DNA of 8,312 bases from an uncultured Prevotella sp. (GCA_946999025.1 CAMQBP010000080.1:1-8312), one strand, 5' to 3'. Shown: positions 1 to 5,816, counted from the stretch's first letter. Numbers and translations: made by a program. The notes: generated by a model not told the origin, from the sequence alone.

Positions 1-187
1 TGTCGTCTCCATACTCGCCTGTTCCTTTGGTGACAGTTGTGTTGACAACATTGAGGCATCCATCTCTTTCATCGAATGATGATTGTGCATTGATGTGGTT
101 GGTCGAAAAAGACAATACGAGTGATAGGATGACATTACCTATTATGCTCGCTTGTCTATTTGATCTGTTGTTGGTTAAGGTATCCAT
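1..187 (-). CDS. Secreted protein, N-terminal part (cut by the left edge)
   Basis: The frame starts at ATG 187-185 and stays open for 62 codons to base 1, so the C-terminal part lies outside the window. Residues 1-12 form a polar n-region with two arginines (N-N-R-S-N-R). A hydrophobic stretch follows (I-I-G-N-V-I-L-S-L-V-L-S-F), then a signal-peptidase-I-like site I-N-A before Q-S-S-F at about residue 35. An alanine followed by Q at the cleavage point is common in Bacteroidetes exported proteins. There is no lipobox cysteine, so a lipoprotein is unlikely. The mature part seen (D-G-C-L-N-V-V-N-T-T-V-T-K-G-T-G-E-Y) matches no family I recognise. It is probably periplasmic or surface-exposed. 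A promoter-like site lies about 73 bases upstream. The coding call rests on the signal peptide and the stop-free frame. Confidence 0.6.
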   Translation of the reverse strand, partial: MDTLTNNRSNRQASIIGNVILSLVLSFSTNHINAQSSFDERDGCLNVVNTTVTKGTGEYGDD

Positions 188-749
188 TACTTTGGATGCT
201 AATTATCTAAATTTCTTTTGAAGATGGGTAGATTTAACTTCAAAATGCATCTACGTTTGCAAATTTAAGTAAAAGGTTTCAAGTCGTGTTCTGAATCCTA
301 ACTTTTTATTGGTTTAGCATTTATTTATATTGATATTCTTTGATTTGATTATCCTTAAAATCCTTGAAATCACTCTTTTTGAAATGAGTAGCCTATAGAG
401 TTTATTAGTGTCACTAATGCTGGCTCAATAGAAATTCAATGGGGATAGGCATATAGCTTTGCAATTCTGAATAGCAAGAACTTGACGAGTGGCTCATTTT
501 GCAGGTTTTTCACAACTTCGATGAATAGAAAAGTATATTAGTCCCCCTCTCATTACCGCATTAACCCTGCGTTTAAAAAAAGTGAGCAAGTGTTGGAATT
601 AATTTTGAATGGGACGCACCCTCTTTGGAAAGCCTCTGTAAAAGCAAGTGTGTCTCTTGCGTGCAAAACTCAATCGTGGCGAAGTGATGAGCTGTGGAGA
701 AAAGTTGTTAAGAGCTTTGCTCGTAAAAGGAATTGCTTTTTCGTTGTAA
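188..749. other. Gene-free, AT-rich intergenic region
   Basis: No frame here looks like a gene on either strand. The region holds the -7-like site at 260-267 (minus) and an isolated TAGCTTTG at 454-461 (plus), which matches the -7 consensus but has no clear -33 partner. A small hairpin GAGC-AAA-GCTC sits at about 710-720, roughly 30 bases past the stop of the HEAT gene. It is too short to call a terminator. The plus-strand frame at 590-787 lacks a good start signal and has no recognisable content. Confidence 0.5.
260..267 (-). promoter_or_regulatory. Possible -7 promoter element of the secreted-protein gene
   Basis: On the minus strand this reads TAAATTTG, an exact match to the Bacteroidetes -7 consensus TAnnTTTG. 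It lies about 73 bases before ATG 187. A TTG upstream (ACTTGAAACC) is only about 12 bases away, shorter than the usual 19-21, so the -33 element is not convincing. Confidence 0.35.
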
Positions 750-1367
750 CTATTCACTCAGCAACTTCGCTGCAAGTTTGTAAGTGAACATAATTCGAGA
801 ATTGGATAAATCCCACTGCTCAACTTCCTGCCGTATCAATTCGGGATGCTTCTTGCTTATGTCTCTCAGGGCATTTCCTACCGATTTGCGCAGATATTCG
901 CTTTCGTGTGCCTTGTGTTTACTTATTAACGCTATAGCAACTGGTGGGTTCTCTTTGAAGAATGGGCGACTTGTCCAAATCCTCAATCCCTCCGTTACCG
1001 CACGAATAACATTCGGATTGTTATCATTCAGCCATTCTTTAATGAGAGGTAAAGAAACTTCATATCCTCTGTGTTTGCAGATTTCATCGAAAGCCTTGGC
1101 AAGCATTTCCTGTACACGCCAATTCTCGTCGGTGCTTATTCGCTCTTTCAGAAAACGAAGTGCGTTATTATCTTCAGTTGCCAATCTGCCCAATATCGTT
1201 GTTGACAACATTCGAGCTTGATAGGCTTCATGTTCAAACAACGTGAGTGCAACTTCAAAACATTGTTCCTTTGAGTATGCTGAAAGGATTTCATCAGCTC
1301 CGTCAAGGATATGTTGAAATCCGTGTTCGACTTCTAAAATCCTACTTAATATGTTTTCAACACTCAT
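750..1367 (-). CDS. HEAT-repeat protein, DNA alkylation repair (AlkC/AlkD)-like
   Basis: This 205-residue protein is built of helical HEAT-like pairs. The best-conserved parts are N-W-R-V-Q-E (82-87), a helix with N-P-N-V-I-R-A-V-T-E-G-L-R (117-129), and Y-L-R-K-S-V-G-N-A-L-R-D-I-S-K-K-H-P-E-L-I (158-178). The last is a hallmark of the AlkC/AlkD superfamily, whose members bend DNA around a concave HEAT surface and excise N3- or N7-alkylated bases without flipping them out. Where AlkD, as I recall, has a tryptophan (G-W-A-L-R), this protein has N165, which fits the AlkC-like branch or a protein that binds DNA without glycosylase activity. At 205 residues it is at the short end for the family. 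ATG 1367 is preferred over an upstream TTG at 1394, which would overlap the stop of the small frame before it. No Shine-Dalgarno is seen. It is probably cytoplasmic. The family assignment is good; the activity is uncertain. Confidence 0.75.
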   Translation of the reverse strand: MSVENILSRILEVEHGFQHILDGADEILSAYSKEQCFEVALTLFEHEAYQARMLSTTILGRLATEDNNALRFLKERISTDENWRVQEMLAKAFDEICKHRGYEVSLPLIKEWLNDNNPNVIRAVTEGLRIWTSRPFFKENPPVAIALISKHKAHESEYLRKSVGNALRDISKKHPELIRQEVEQWDLSNSRIMFTYKLAAKLLSE

Positions 1368-1387
1368 AGCTAAACTGCTGATTATTT

Positions 1388-1504
1388 TCAACAATCGCTG
1401 TGACAGGCTTCGCCCATCGCAGCGATGTTATTATTTTGAAGGTTCTCTTCCAAAGTGCCTTCTGATGGCTTACTTTTTGCCGCTTTCTTCGCTGGTGCTT
1501 CCAC
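1388..1504 (-). CDS. Possible 38-residue small ORF before the HEAT gene
   Basis: This minus-strand frame runs from GTG 1504 to TGA at 1388-1390 and ends 20 bases before the HEAT gene's ATG. It stays open upstream to a TAA at 1556-1558, but that part has no ATG. The peptide opens with a lysine/alanine-rich stretch (E-A-P-A-K-K-A-A-K-S-K-P-S), followed by E-G-T-L-E-E-N-L-Q-N-N-N-I-A-A-M and a tail G-E-A-C-H-S-D-C. It looks more protein-like than the overlapping 75-codon frame at 1357-1584. It resembles a basic linker plus C-terminal end, so it may be the tail of a decayed gene rather than a free small protein. The weak GTG start and lack of an evident ribosome site keep confidence low. If translated, it could be coupled to the HEAT gene. 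Confidence 0.3.
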   Translation of the reverse strand: MEAPAKKAAKSKPSEGTLEENLQNNNIAAMGEACHSDC

Positions 1505-1620
1505 ACGCTCGTAGGTTGCGCCCGAGAGCAGAATACTTGTGCAAGCGCAGGATGTTTAGCGGGGCTTTTGTTCAGCAGCCCCACTCTTCTATCATTGTTG
1601 TCTATATGGATTTTTCAGTA

Positions 1621-2439
1621 TTAGTATTCGTCTTCATCCGAAACGTCTGCTGCTTCTAAGTCTAAATCTTCCGGATTTGTGTCGAAAGTGGTGCGATAGC
1701 TTTCTTCCGTCAGTTTGTCGTCATCGTAAGAGTCGTCATCGTCTTTCCCGTCATCTGTATTTTCCAATTCTTGCAAATCCTTATCCTCCTCGTTAAAGTC
1801 TTCATCCAGTGCTGCTTTTCCTCTGGATAGCTTGTTTTTGGTGAGTTCATTCTTTGGCTTTTCCTTTGCAAAAATGGCCTCTACCCATGATCCTTTTGGA
1901 ATTTCAAGCACTTCAAATCCATCGTTGACCTTCTTTTCATACATGCCGCTGGGGTTGTGAAGTCTGTTTTGCGGAAGCGTTGTCGTGCTGATGTCGAAGC
2001 CACTTTCAATGATGTCTTTAATGCTCTGCGACAGCGAGTCCCAGCCACCACCAAAGTTTCTGTCAAGCACTTCAATGAGTTTTGCTGCCGATATGTGGCG
2101 GATGTTCTCGTATGTAAGGTCGGTTACGCGTGCGATGGGCTTCTTCTTAACAGCCCATTTCTGCTTTGATGCTTCGTCAGTACGCAGCTTACCCACCTTG
2201 AAGCCTCGTTGTTCGTATTTCTTGATGACTTCAGGTTTATCAACTTTGATTTCCTCGATCTCGAAAGCACTTTTAATAATGTCAAGATAATGACGCATGT
2301 TATCCTTGAGGTCAGCATCTTTTTGTGCCGCTTCCCATAGCCTGAAAACATCATTTTCCTGTAATTCCCAAACACTACTCTTGGTCAATGTCTTGAGGGA
2401 TAAAGCGTTTTTTTGTTTCATATCTTTTTTAGTGGTCAT
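1621..2439 (-). CDS. Unrecognised 272-residue protein with a strongly acidic C-terminal tail
   Basis: I do not recognise the family. Residues 1-110 are charged and mostly helical, with a basic patch K-W-A-V-K-K-K-P-I-A-R at 94-104. Residues 110-197 look like a folded domain: I-S-A-A-K-L-I-E-V-L-D-R-N-F-G-G-G-W-D-S at 116-135, then S-I-K-D-I-I-E-S-G-F-D-I and F-E-V-L-E-I-P-K-G-S-W-V-E-A-I-F. From 212 to the end, 30 of 61 residues are Asp or Glu, including a D-D-D-D run. There is no signal peptide or membrane segment, so it is probably cytoplasmic. A compact domain with a disordered acidic tail is seen in the Gram-positive RNA-polymerase delta subunit and in DNA-mimic or chaperone-like proteins; this is an analogy only. 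ATG 2439 is the first start; M7 is an alternative. The gene has its own promoter at 2588-2619 and a leader of about 140 bases. The repair-like HEAT gene lies downstream on the same strand after a 253-base gap. Confidence 0.75.
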   Translation of the reverse strand: MTTKKDMKQKNALSLKTLTKSSVWELQENDVFRLWEAAQKDADLKDNMRHYLDIIKSAFEIEEIKVDKPEVIKKYEQRGFKVGKLRTDEASKQKWAVKKKPIARVTDLTYENIRHISAAKLIEVLDRNFGGGWDSLSQSIKDIIESGFDISTTTLPQNRLHNPSGMYEKKVNDGFEVLEIPKGSWVEAIFAKEKPKNELTKNKLSRGKAALDEDFNEEDKDLQELENTDDGKDDDDSYDDDKLTEESYRTTFDTNPEDLDLEAADVSDEDEY

Positions 2440-2587
2440 TTATCTTTGATTGAATTGCAATGCTATTTCACAGGTAGCGTCAGCAGATTGGATGCCAGTG
2501 GCTATTGCTATGCGATGCTGTACATCCACGAGTTGGCTGTTTTTGCCTGTCAAAGAACCGTGTTGACTTATCCTGTTTGTTTGGCTG

Positions 2588-2619
2588 CAAAAATAAATAC
2601 TTAATTCTTAATTGACAAA
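2588..2619 (-). promoter_or_regulatory. Promoter of the acidic-tail gene
   Basis: On the minus strand TTTG (2616-2619) is followed after exactly 20 bases by TATTTTTG (2588-2595), matching the Bacteroidetes housekeeping promoter TTTG-N19-21-TAnnTTTG. Transcription should start near 2580, leaving a leader of about 140 bases before ATG 2439. The leader contains a five-codon reading frame (ATG TAC AGC ATC GCA TAG) near 2527-2510. I see no riboswitch I can name. Confidence 0.6.
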
Positions 2620-2656
2620 CTTTTTTGCAAATATTTGAGGTAAACTAAAAAACGTC

Positions 2657-2685
2657 TTTATATCGCAATGATATAGCTAACTTTG
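2657..2685 (+). promoter_or_regulatory. Orphan rightward promoter-like site
   Basis: TAACTTTG at 2678-2685 matches TAnnTTTG exactly. TTTA at 2657-2660, 17 bases upstream, could be a weak -33 element. The only ATG frame just downstream (2714, 27 codons) is not convincing, so the site may be unused, drive a non-coding RNA, or be left over from a lost gene. Confidence 0.3.
2659..2675. repeat. Short palindrome TATATC-GCAAT-GATATA
   Basis: Perfect 6-bp arms flank a five-base loop. The palindrome lies in the spacer of a rightward promoter-like site, where a repressor could sit. It is AT-rich and short, so it may be chance. Confidence 0.4.
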
Positions 2686-2779
2686 GAGGTTATAAAGAAG
2701 ATACAAAACCAGAATGTTGATGTACTTTTTCTGTCAGCATGCACATGCGTGTGTGGGCGATAGAAATCTTGCTCATTCA

Positions 2780-3015
2780 TCACAGCAACCTCAGTTGTGA
2801 ACAGCGTTTCGGCATGGCAACATCCAATAATGATGTGACATTTTTCTTGACAAACCACTCTTTATCCTTCGCATATTCTCCACCAACCTTCCAATTTTTT
2901 CAAATTTCGCAAGCAGCAGCAAAGAACGTATCTTGTTGTTGTGCAAGTCGTTCTGTGTTTCAAGCACCTTCATGACGTCTATTTTCCTTAACTTTTCCTG
3001 GTAAAAGGTAGCTTT
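2780..3015 (-). pseudogene. Probable decayed minus-strand gene with a frameshift in an A-run
   Basis: One minus-strand frame, open from 3015, reads F-Y-Q-E-K-L-R-K-I-D-V-M-K-V-L-E-T-Q and continues L-H-N-N-K-I-R-S-L-L-L-L-A-K-F-E-K. At a run of six A's (about 2899-2904) the protein-like reading moves to another frame: N-W-K-V-G-G-E-Y-A-K-D-K-E-W-F-V-K-K-N-V, then T-S-L-L-D-V-A-M-P-K-R-C, ending at TGA 2780-2782. One extra A in that run would join the two into a protein of about 65 residues from ATG 2973. Further upstream, another frame near 3010-3050 (G-H-E-E-H-S-N-N-S-V-K-S-Y-L-L) and the same frame near 3065-3150 (R-K-W-H-Y-L-H-E-R-I-E-L) also look protein-like but are broken by stops. I cannot name the parent family. 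The call rests only on the look of the translations. Confidence 0.3.
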
Positions 3016-3051
3016 TTACGCTGTTATTGCTATGCTCTTCGTGTCCAATTA

Positions 3052-3082
3052 CATGCTTATTATGTTGCAAAAGCATGCTTTT
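3052..3082. repeat. Overlapping inverted repeats around AAGCATGCTT
   Basis: AAAAGCATGCTTTT at 3069-3082 is a perfect 14-bp palindrome. A third arm, CATGCTT at 3052-3058, also pairs with AAGCATG at 3071-3077 across a 12-base loop. The middle arm can therefore pair either left or right, giving two exclusive hairpins. The position is inside the gene-poor stretch, over the decayed reading frame. Function is unknown. Confidence 0.5.
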
Positions 3083-3159
3083 TGACCGCTTAACTCAATG
3101 CGTTCGTGCAGATAGTGCCATTTGCGTTCTCTGATGAAGGGGCGATGCACCTTATTTAC

Positions 3160-3336
3160 CTATTAATTTTTCCCAGTTTACCATTTTACAAGTGCCCTTT
3201 TTCTGTCATTTATTCGCACATAAAGGCGGAGCGTGATAGGTGGATAGTGCGATGACTTGCCAACGCAAGCTGCCATTCGTTCCTCCCACATAGATACGCC
3301 CTTAAAGCGGATAGAATAGTTGTAAAAAAACGCCAT
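3160..3336 (-). pseudogene. Short reading frame, possibly part of the decayed gene
   Basis: From ATG (about 3336) a 54-codon frame reads M-A-F-F-Y-N-Y-S-I-R-F-K-G-V-S-M-W-E-E-R and ends with P-I-T-L-R-L-Y-V-R-I-N-D-R-K-R-A-L-V-K-W before a TAA near 3178. The last part looks protein-like: a beta-strand followed by a basic stretch. Two further stops follow at once. It overlaps the rarA promoter region on the other strand, so it is unlikely to be a working gene. I do not recognise a family. Confidence 0.2.
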
Positions 3337-3353
3337 GTGCACCGTTGGTTCAC
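3337..3353. repeat. Imperfect dyad over the rarA -33 region
   Basis: GTGCACC-GTT-GGTTCAC has 7-base arms with one mismatch. It covers the TTG proposed as the -33 element of the rarA promoter. It could be an operator, but it is short. Confidence 0.3.
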
Positions 3354-3372
3354 GAAACTTTTATTACCTTTG
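3345..3372 (+). promoter_or_regulatory. Promoter of the rarA operon
   Basis: TACCTTTG at 3365-3372 matches the -7 consensus TAnnTTTG, and a TTG lies at 3345-3347, 17 bases upstream. Transcription should start around 3380, about 65 bases before the rarA ATG. CTTTGCATGT (3368-3377) recurs as CTTTGAATGT at 3388-3397, a direct repeat with a 20-base period and one mismatch. Confidence 0.55.
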
Positions 3373-3445
3373 CATGTACACAGAGTGCTTTGAATGTGCA
3401 GTCCAATTACGATTTTCGAGCATGTGTGTTTGTTGACAATGGATT

Positions 3446-4744
3446 ATGAGTGAACCTTTAGCAGAAAGAATGCGTCCTCGTACGCTCGACGAATATGTGG
3501 GGCAGCAGCACTTGGTAGGAGAGGGGGCTGTGTTGCGCAAGATGATTGAGGCTGGCAGGATTTCTTCTTTCATCTTGTGGGGGCCACCGGGCGTGGGAAA
3601 AACCACCTTGGCTCACATCATTGCCAACATGCTGCAAACGCCGTTCTATACGTTAAGTGCCGTCACCAGCGGGGTGAAAGATGTACGAGAGGTGATTGAA
3701 CGGGCCAAGAACAGCAGTTTTTTCAATTCGGCTTCGCCTATTTTGTTCATTGACGAGATTCACCGTTTCAGCAAGTCGCAGCAAGACTCGCTGTTGGGTG
3801 CTGTCGAAAAAGGCATCGTCACACTCATCGGCGCCACCACGGAGAATCCCTCTTTCGAGGTCATCCGCCCATTGCTGTCGCGTTGTCAGTTGTATGTGCT
3901 CAAGTCTTTGGAAAAAGATGACCTTTTGGAACTGCTTCATCGCGCCATCCATGAGGACGTAGAACTCAAACAGCGTCACATCACGTTGCAAGAAACGGGT
4001 GCCATTTTGCGATATAGTGGTGGCGATGCCCGTAAATTACTCAATATATTGGATTTAGTCGTTGGTGCTTCTGCCACCGAGGAGGTGGTCATCACCGACG
4101 AACTGGTTGAGACCCAGCTGCAACAAAACCCACTGGCATACGACAAAGGCGGCGAGATGCATTATGACATCATTTCGGCCTTCATCAAGAGCATCCGCGG
4201 CAGCGACCCTGATGCGGCACTCTATTGGATGGCGAGGATGATAGAAGGTGGCGAGGATCCACAATTCATTGCCCGCCGACTGGTTATCAGTGCGGCCGAA
4301 GATGTGGGACTGGCCAATCCCAATGCACTGTTGCTGGCCAATGCAGCTTTTGACGCTGTCATGAAGTTGGGATGGCCCGAAGGGCGAATACCGCTGGCCG
4401 AAGCGGCTGTGTATCTGGCTGCCAGTCCGAAGAGCAACTCCAGTTATTTGGGCATCGATGCCGCACTGGCGCTGGTCAAAGAGACGGGTAATTTACCGGT
4501 TCCTCTGCATTTGCGCAATGCGCCCACACAGTTGATGAAGCAACTGGGTTATCATGACGGCTATCTGTACAGTCATGATTATCCCGGACACTTTGTCGAA
4601 CAACAATATCTGCCTGATGCCGTGAAAGATAAGCGTCTGTGGCATGCGCAGCATAGCGCGGCTGAAGAAAAATTATATCAATGGATGCGTCAGTGTTGGG
4701 GATCGCGTTATGACGAGACTTCCACGTCGCAAAAAGAATCATAG
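3446..4744 (+). CDS. rarA: Replication-associated recombination protein A, AAA+ ATPase
   Basis: This 432-residue protein has the usual length of bacterial RarA/MgsA, relatives of eukaryotic WRNIP1/Mgs1. The family forms tetramers that act at stalled forks and single-stranded DNA, interacting with SSB and opening DNA ends. Visible motifs are Walker A G-P-P-G-V-G-K-T-T (46-54), Walker B I-L-F-I-D-E-I-H-R-F (99-108), sensor 1 G-A-T-T-E-N-P-S-F (129-137), arginine finger L-L-S-R-C (143-147) and a sensor-2 region G-G-D-A-R-K-L-L-N. The C-terminal tetramerisation part contains S-I-R-G-S-D-P-D-A-A-L-Y-W-M-A-R-M and E-A-A-V-Y-L-A-A-S-P-K-S-N, both typical. ATG 3446 is chosen because the earlier ATG at 3439 gives only ATG GAT TAT GAG TGA, whose stop overlaps this start. 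No Shine-Dalgarno is evident, as usual here. It is the first gene of a likely operon with the dehydrogenase behind it. Confidence 0.97.
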   Translation: MSEPLAERMRPRTLDEYVGQQHLVGEGAVLRKMIEAGRISSFILWGPPGVGKTTLAHIIANMLQTPFYTLSAVTSGVKDVREVIERAKNSSFFNSASPILFIDEIHRFSKSQQDSLLGAVEKGIVTLIGATTENPSFEVIRPLLSRCQLYVLKSLEKDDLLELLHRAIHEDVELKQRHITLQETGAILRYSGGDARKLLNILDLVVGASATEEVVITDELVETQLQQNPLAYDKGGEMHYDIISAFIKSIRGSDPDAALYWMARMIEGGEDPQFIARRLVISAAEDVGLANPNALLLANAAFDAVMKLGWPEGRIPLAEAAVYLAASPKSNSSYLGIDAALALVKETGNLPVPLHLRNAPTQLMKQLGYHDGYLYSHDYPGHFVEQQYLPDAVKDKRLWHAQHSAAEEKLYQWMRQCWGSRYDETSTSQKES

Positions 4745-4751
4745 AAAGGAG
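4745..4751 (+). promoter_or_regulatory. Ribosome binding site deciding the dehydrogenase start
   Basis: AAAGGAG directly follows the rarA stop. It lies only 1 base before ATG 4753 but 7 bases before ATG 4759, so the second ATG has the workable spacing and is the likelier start. Confidence 0.6.
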
Positions 4752-4758
4752 AATGTTT

Positions 4759-5742
4759 ATGGAAACAAATGGGAAGAAACAAACTGTCAACATCGTTGTT
4801 CTGGACGGTCATTGTGCCAATCCCGGTGATTTGTCGTGGGATGGATTCAAAGAGCTGGGTCGTCTCACCGTTTACGAGCGTACGACGGCCGATGAAGTCG
4901 TAGAACGTGCGAAGGACGCGCAGATTGTTTTAGTGAACAAAGTGTCCATGAAAGCTGACATTATCGCACAATTGCCACAGCTGAAATATATCGGTGTGTT
5001 GGCAACAGGCTTCAATCACATCGATGTGAAGGCTGCTCAAGAGCATGGTGTGACGGTGTGCAACATTCCGTCGTACAGTACATATAGTGTGGCTCAGATG
5101 GTTTTTGCCAGCATTTTTACCATCACGAACCGGGTAGAACACTATGCTCAGCAGACACGCGAGGGGCAGTGGTCAAAGCGTAGTGATTTCTGTTATTGGG
5201 ACACGCCCTTGCTGGAATTGGCCGGAAAGACGATGGGAATTGTCGGATTGGGTAACATCGGGATGAAGGTCGCACGCATCGCTCGTGAGTTTGGCATGGA
5301 GGTGTATACCTATACCAGTAAGAATTCGGTGGATCTTCCATCGGGCATCCAAAAGACTACCCTTGACGGCTTGTTCTCGGTGAGTGACATCCTGTCTTTA
5401 CATTGTCCTTTGTCAGAGCGCACACGCGAACTCATCAAGGCCGAGACCTTAAGCAAAATGAAGCAGGGTGCCATCTTGATTAATACCGGAAGAGGGCCCT
5501 TGGTTAACGAAGCTGATGTTGCAGCAGCCTTGGAAAGTGGCCAGTTGGCTGCATACGGAGCTGATGTGATGTGCTCGGAACCACCCGCAGCCGACAATCC
5601 ATTGCTGAAACAACCCAATGCCTTCATCACTCCTCATATTGCATGGGCTACCGTTGAAGCGCGCAGCAGACTGATGAACATTGCCTTGGACAACGTGAAG
5701 TGCTTCCTGGAAGGGGCCGCACAAAACGTAGTGAGCTGTTGA
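4759..5742 (+). CDS. D-2-hydroxyacid dehydrogenase (glycerate dehydrogenase / hydroxypyruvate reductase type)
   Basis: This 327-residue NAD(P)-dependent enzyme interconverts a 2-keto acid and a D-2-hydroxyacid; hydroxypyruvate/D-glycerate is the likeliest pair. Counting from ATG 4759, the Rossmann motif G-L-G-N-I-G is at 163-168, inside G-K-T-M-G-I-V-G-L-G-N-I-G. The catalytic triad of the family is intact: Arg245 in I-N-T-G-R-G-P-L-V, Glu274 in C-S-E-P-P, and His293 in T-P-H-I-A-W-A-T. The substrate-side motif G-V-L-A-T-G-F-N-H-I-D is at 79-89. There is no ACT or ASB regulatory domain, so it is not a long PGDH-type SerA, and it is cytoplasmic. It sits 14 bases (20 to a downstream ATG with better spacing) after rarA and should share its transcript. 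Substrate is not fixed by sequence alone; a related ketoacid reductase is possible. Confidence 0.93.
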   Translation: METNGKKQTVNIVVLDGHCANPGDLSWDGFKELGRLTVYERTTADEVVERAKDAQIVLVNKVSMKADIIAQLPQLKYIGVLATGFNHIDVKAAQEHGVTVCNIPSYSTYSVAQMVFASIFTITNRVEHYAQQTREGQWSKRSDFCYWDTPLLELAGKTMGIVGLGNIGMKVARIAREFGMEVYTYTSKNSVDLPSGIQKTTLDGLFSVSDILSLHCPLSERTRELIKAETLSKMKQGAILINTGRGPLVNEADVAAALESGQLAAYGADVMCSEPPAADNPLLKQPNAFITPHIAWATVEARSRLMNIALDNVKCFLEGAAQNVVSC

Positions 5743-5794
5743 TGGGTGCGCAAGAGATTGCTGTAATGCTTTTTGGTGAGTATAAAAATAATCG

Positions 5795-5816
5795 CTTTTA
5801 GGTGCGTTTTTAAAAG
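5795..5816 (+). repeat. Small hairpin just before the TRIC gene start
   Basis: CTTTTA and TAAAAG form 6-bp arms around a 10-base loop, ending 3 bases before ATG 5820. In RNA it would cover the ribosome-binding region, but the stem is weak (mostly A-U). Confidence 0.3.

Larger units (their letters stand above)
2440..3445. other. Gene-poor kilobase between divergent transcription units
   Basis: No intact gene is visible on either strand. The left end is the leader and promoter of the minus-strand acidic-tail gene; the right end is the promoter and leader of plus-strand rarA. Between them are an orphan rightward promoter-like site (2657-2685), a TATATC/GATATA palindrome, an AAAAGCATGCTTTT palindrome, and minus-strand frames that look like fragments of a decayed gene (about 2780-3340). 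The plus-strand frames at 2413-2604 and 2739-2975 have no protein-like content. Confidence 0.55.

Noticed and set aside
590..787. Plus-strand open frame of 65 codons
   Set aside because: It starts with TTG, has no promoter or ribosome site, and its translation has no recognisable pattern.
784..1221. Plus-strand open frame of 145 codons
   Set aside because: It lies fully antisense to the HEAT-repeat gene, whose translation has clear family motifs. The plus-strand translation shows none.
1561..1582. Hairpin GGGGCT / AGCCCC below the acidic-tail gene as a terminator
   Set aside because: The stem is only 6 bp with a 10-base loop, and neither strand has a U-run after it.
1357..1584. 75-codon minus-strand frame starting with GTG before the HEAT gene
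   Set aside because: It overlaps the HEAT start and a neighbouring frame looks more protein-like; its W/R/K-rich translation looks like an out-of-frame reading.
2658..2858. Minus-strand frame of 66 codons, or its ATG at 2780 overlapping the TGA of the decayed gene
   Set aside because: The TGATG overlap looks like coupled genes, but the translation runs into low-complexity residues over the TATATC/GATATA palindrome and resembles no protein.
3653..3990. Several long antisense frames within rarA, the dehydrogenase and TRIC genes
   Set aside because: They mirror strongly conserved genes and carry no motifs of their own.
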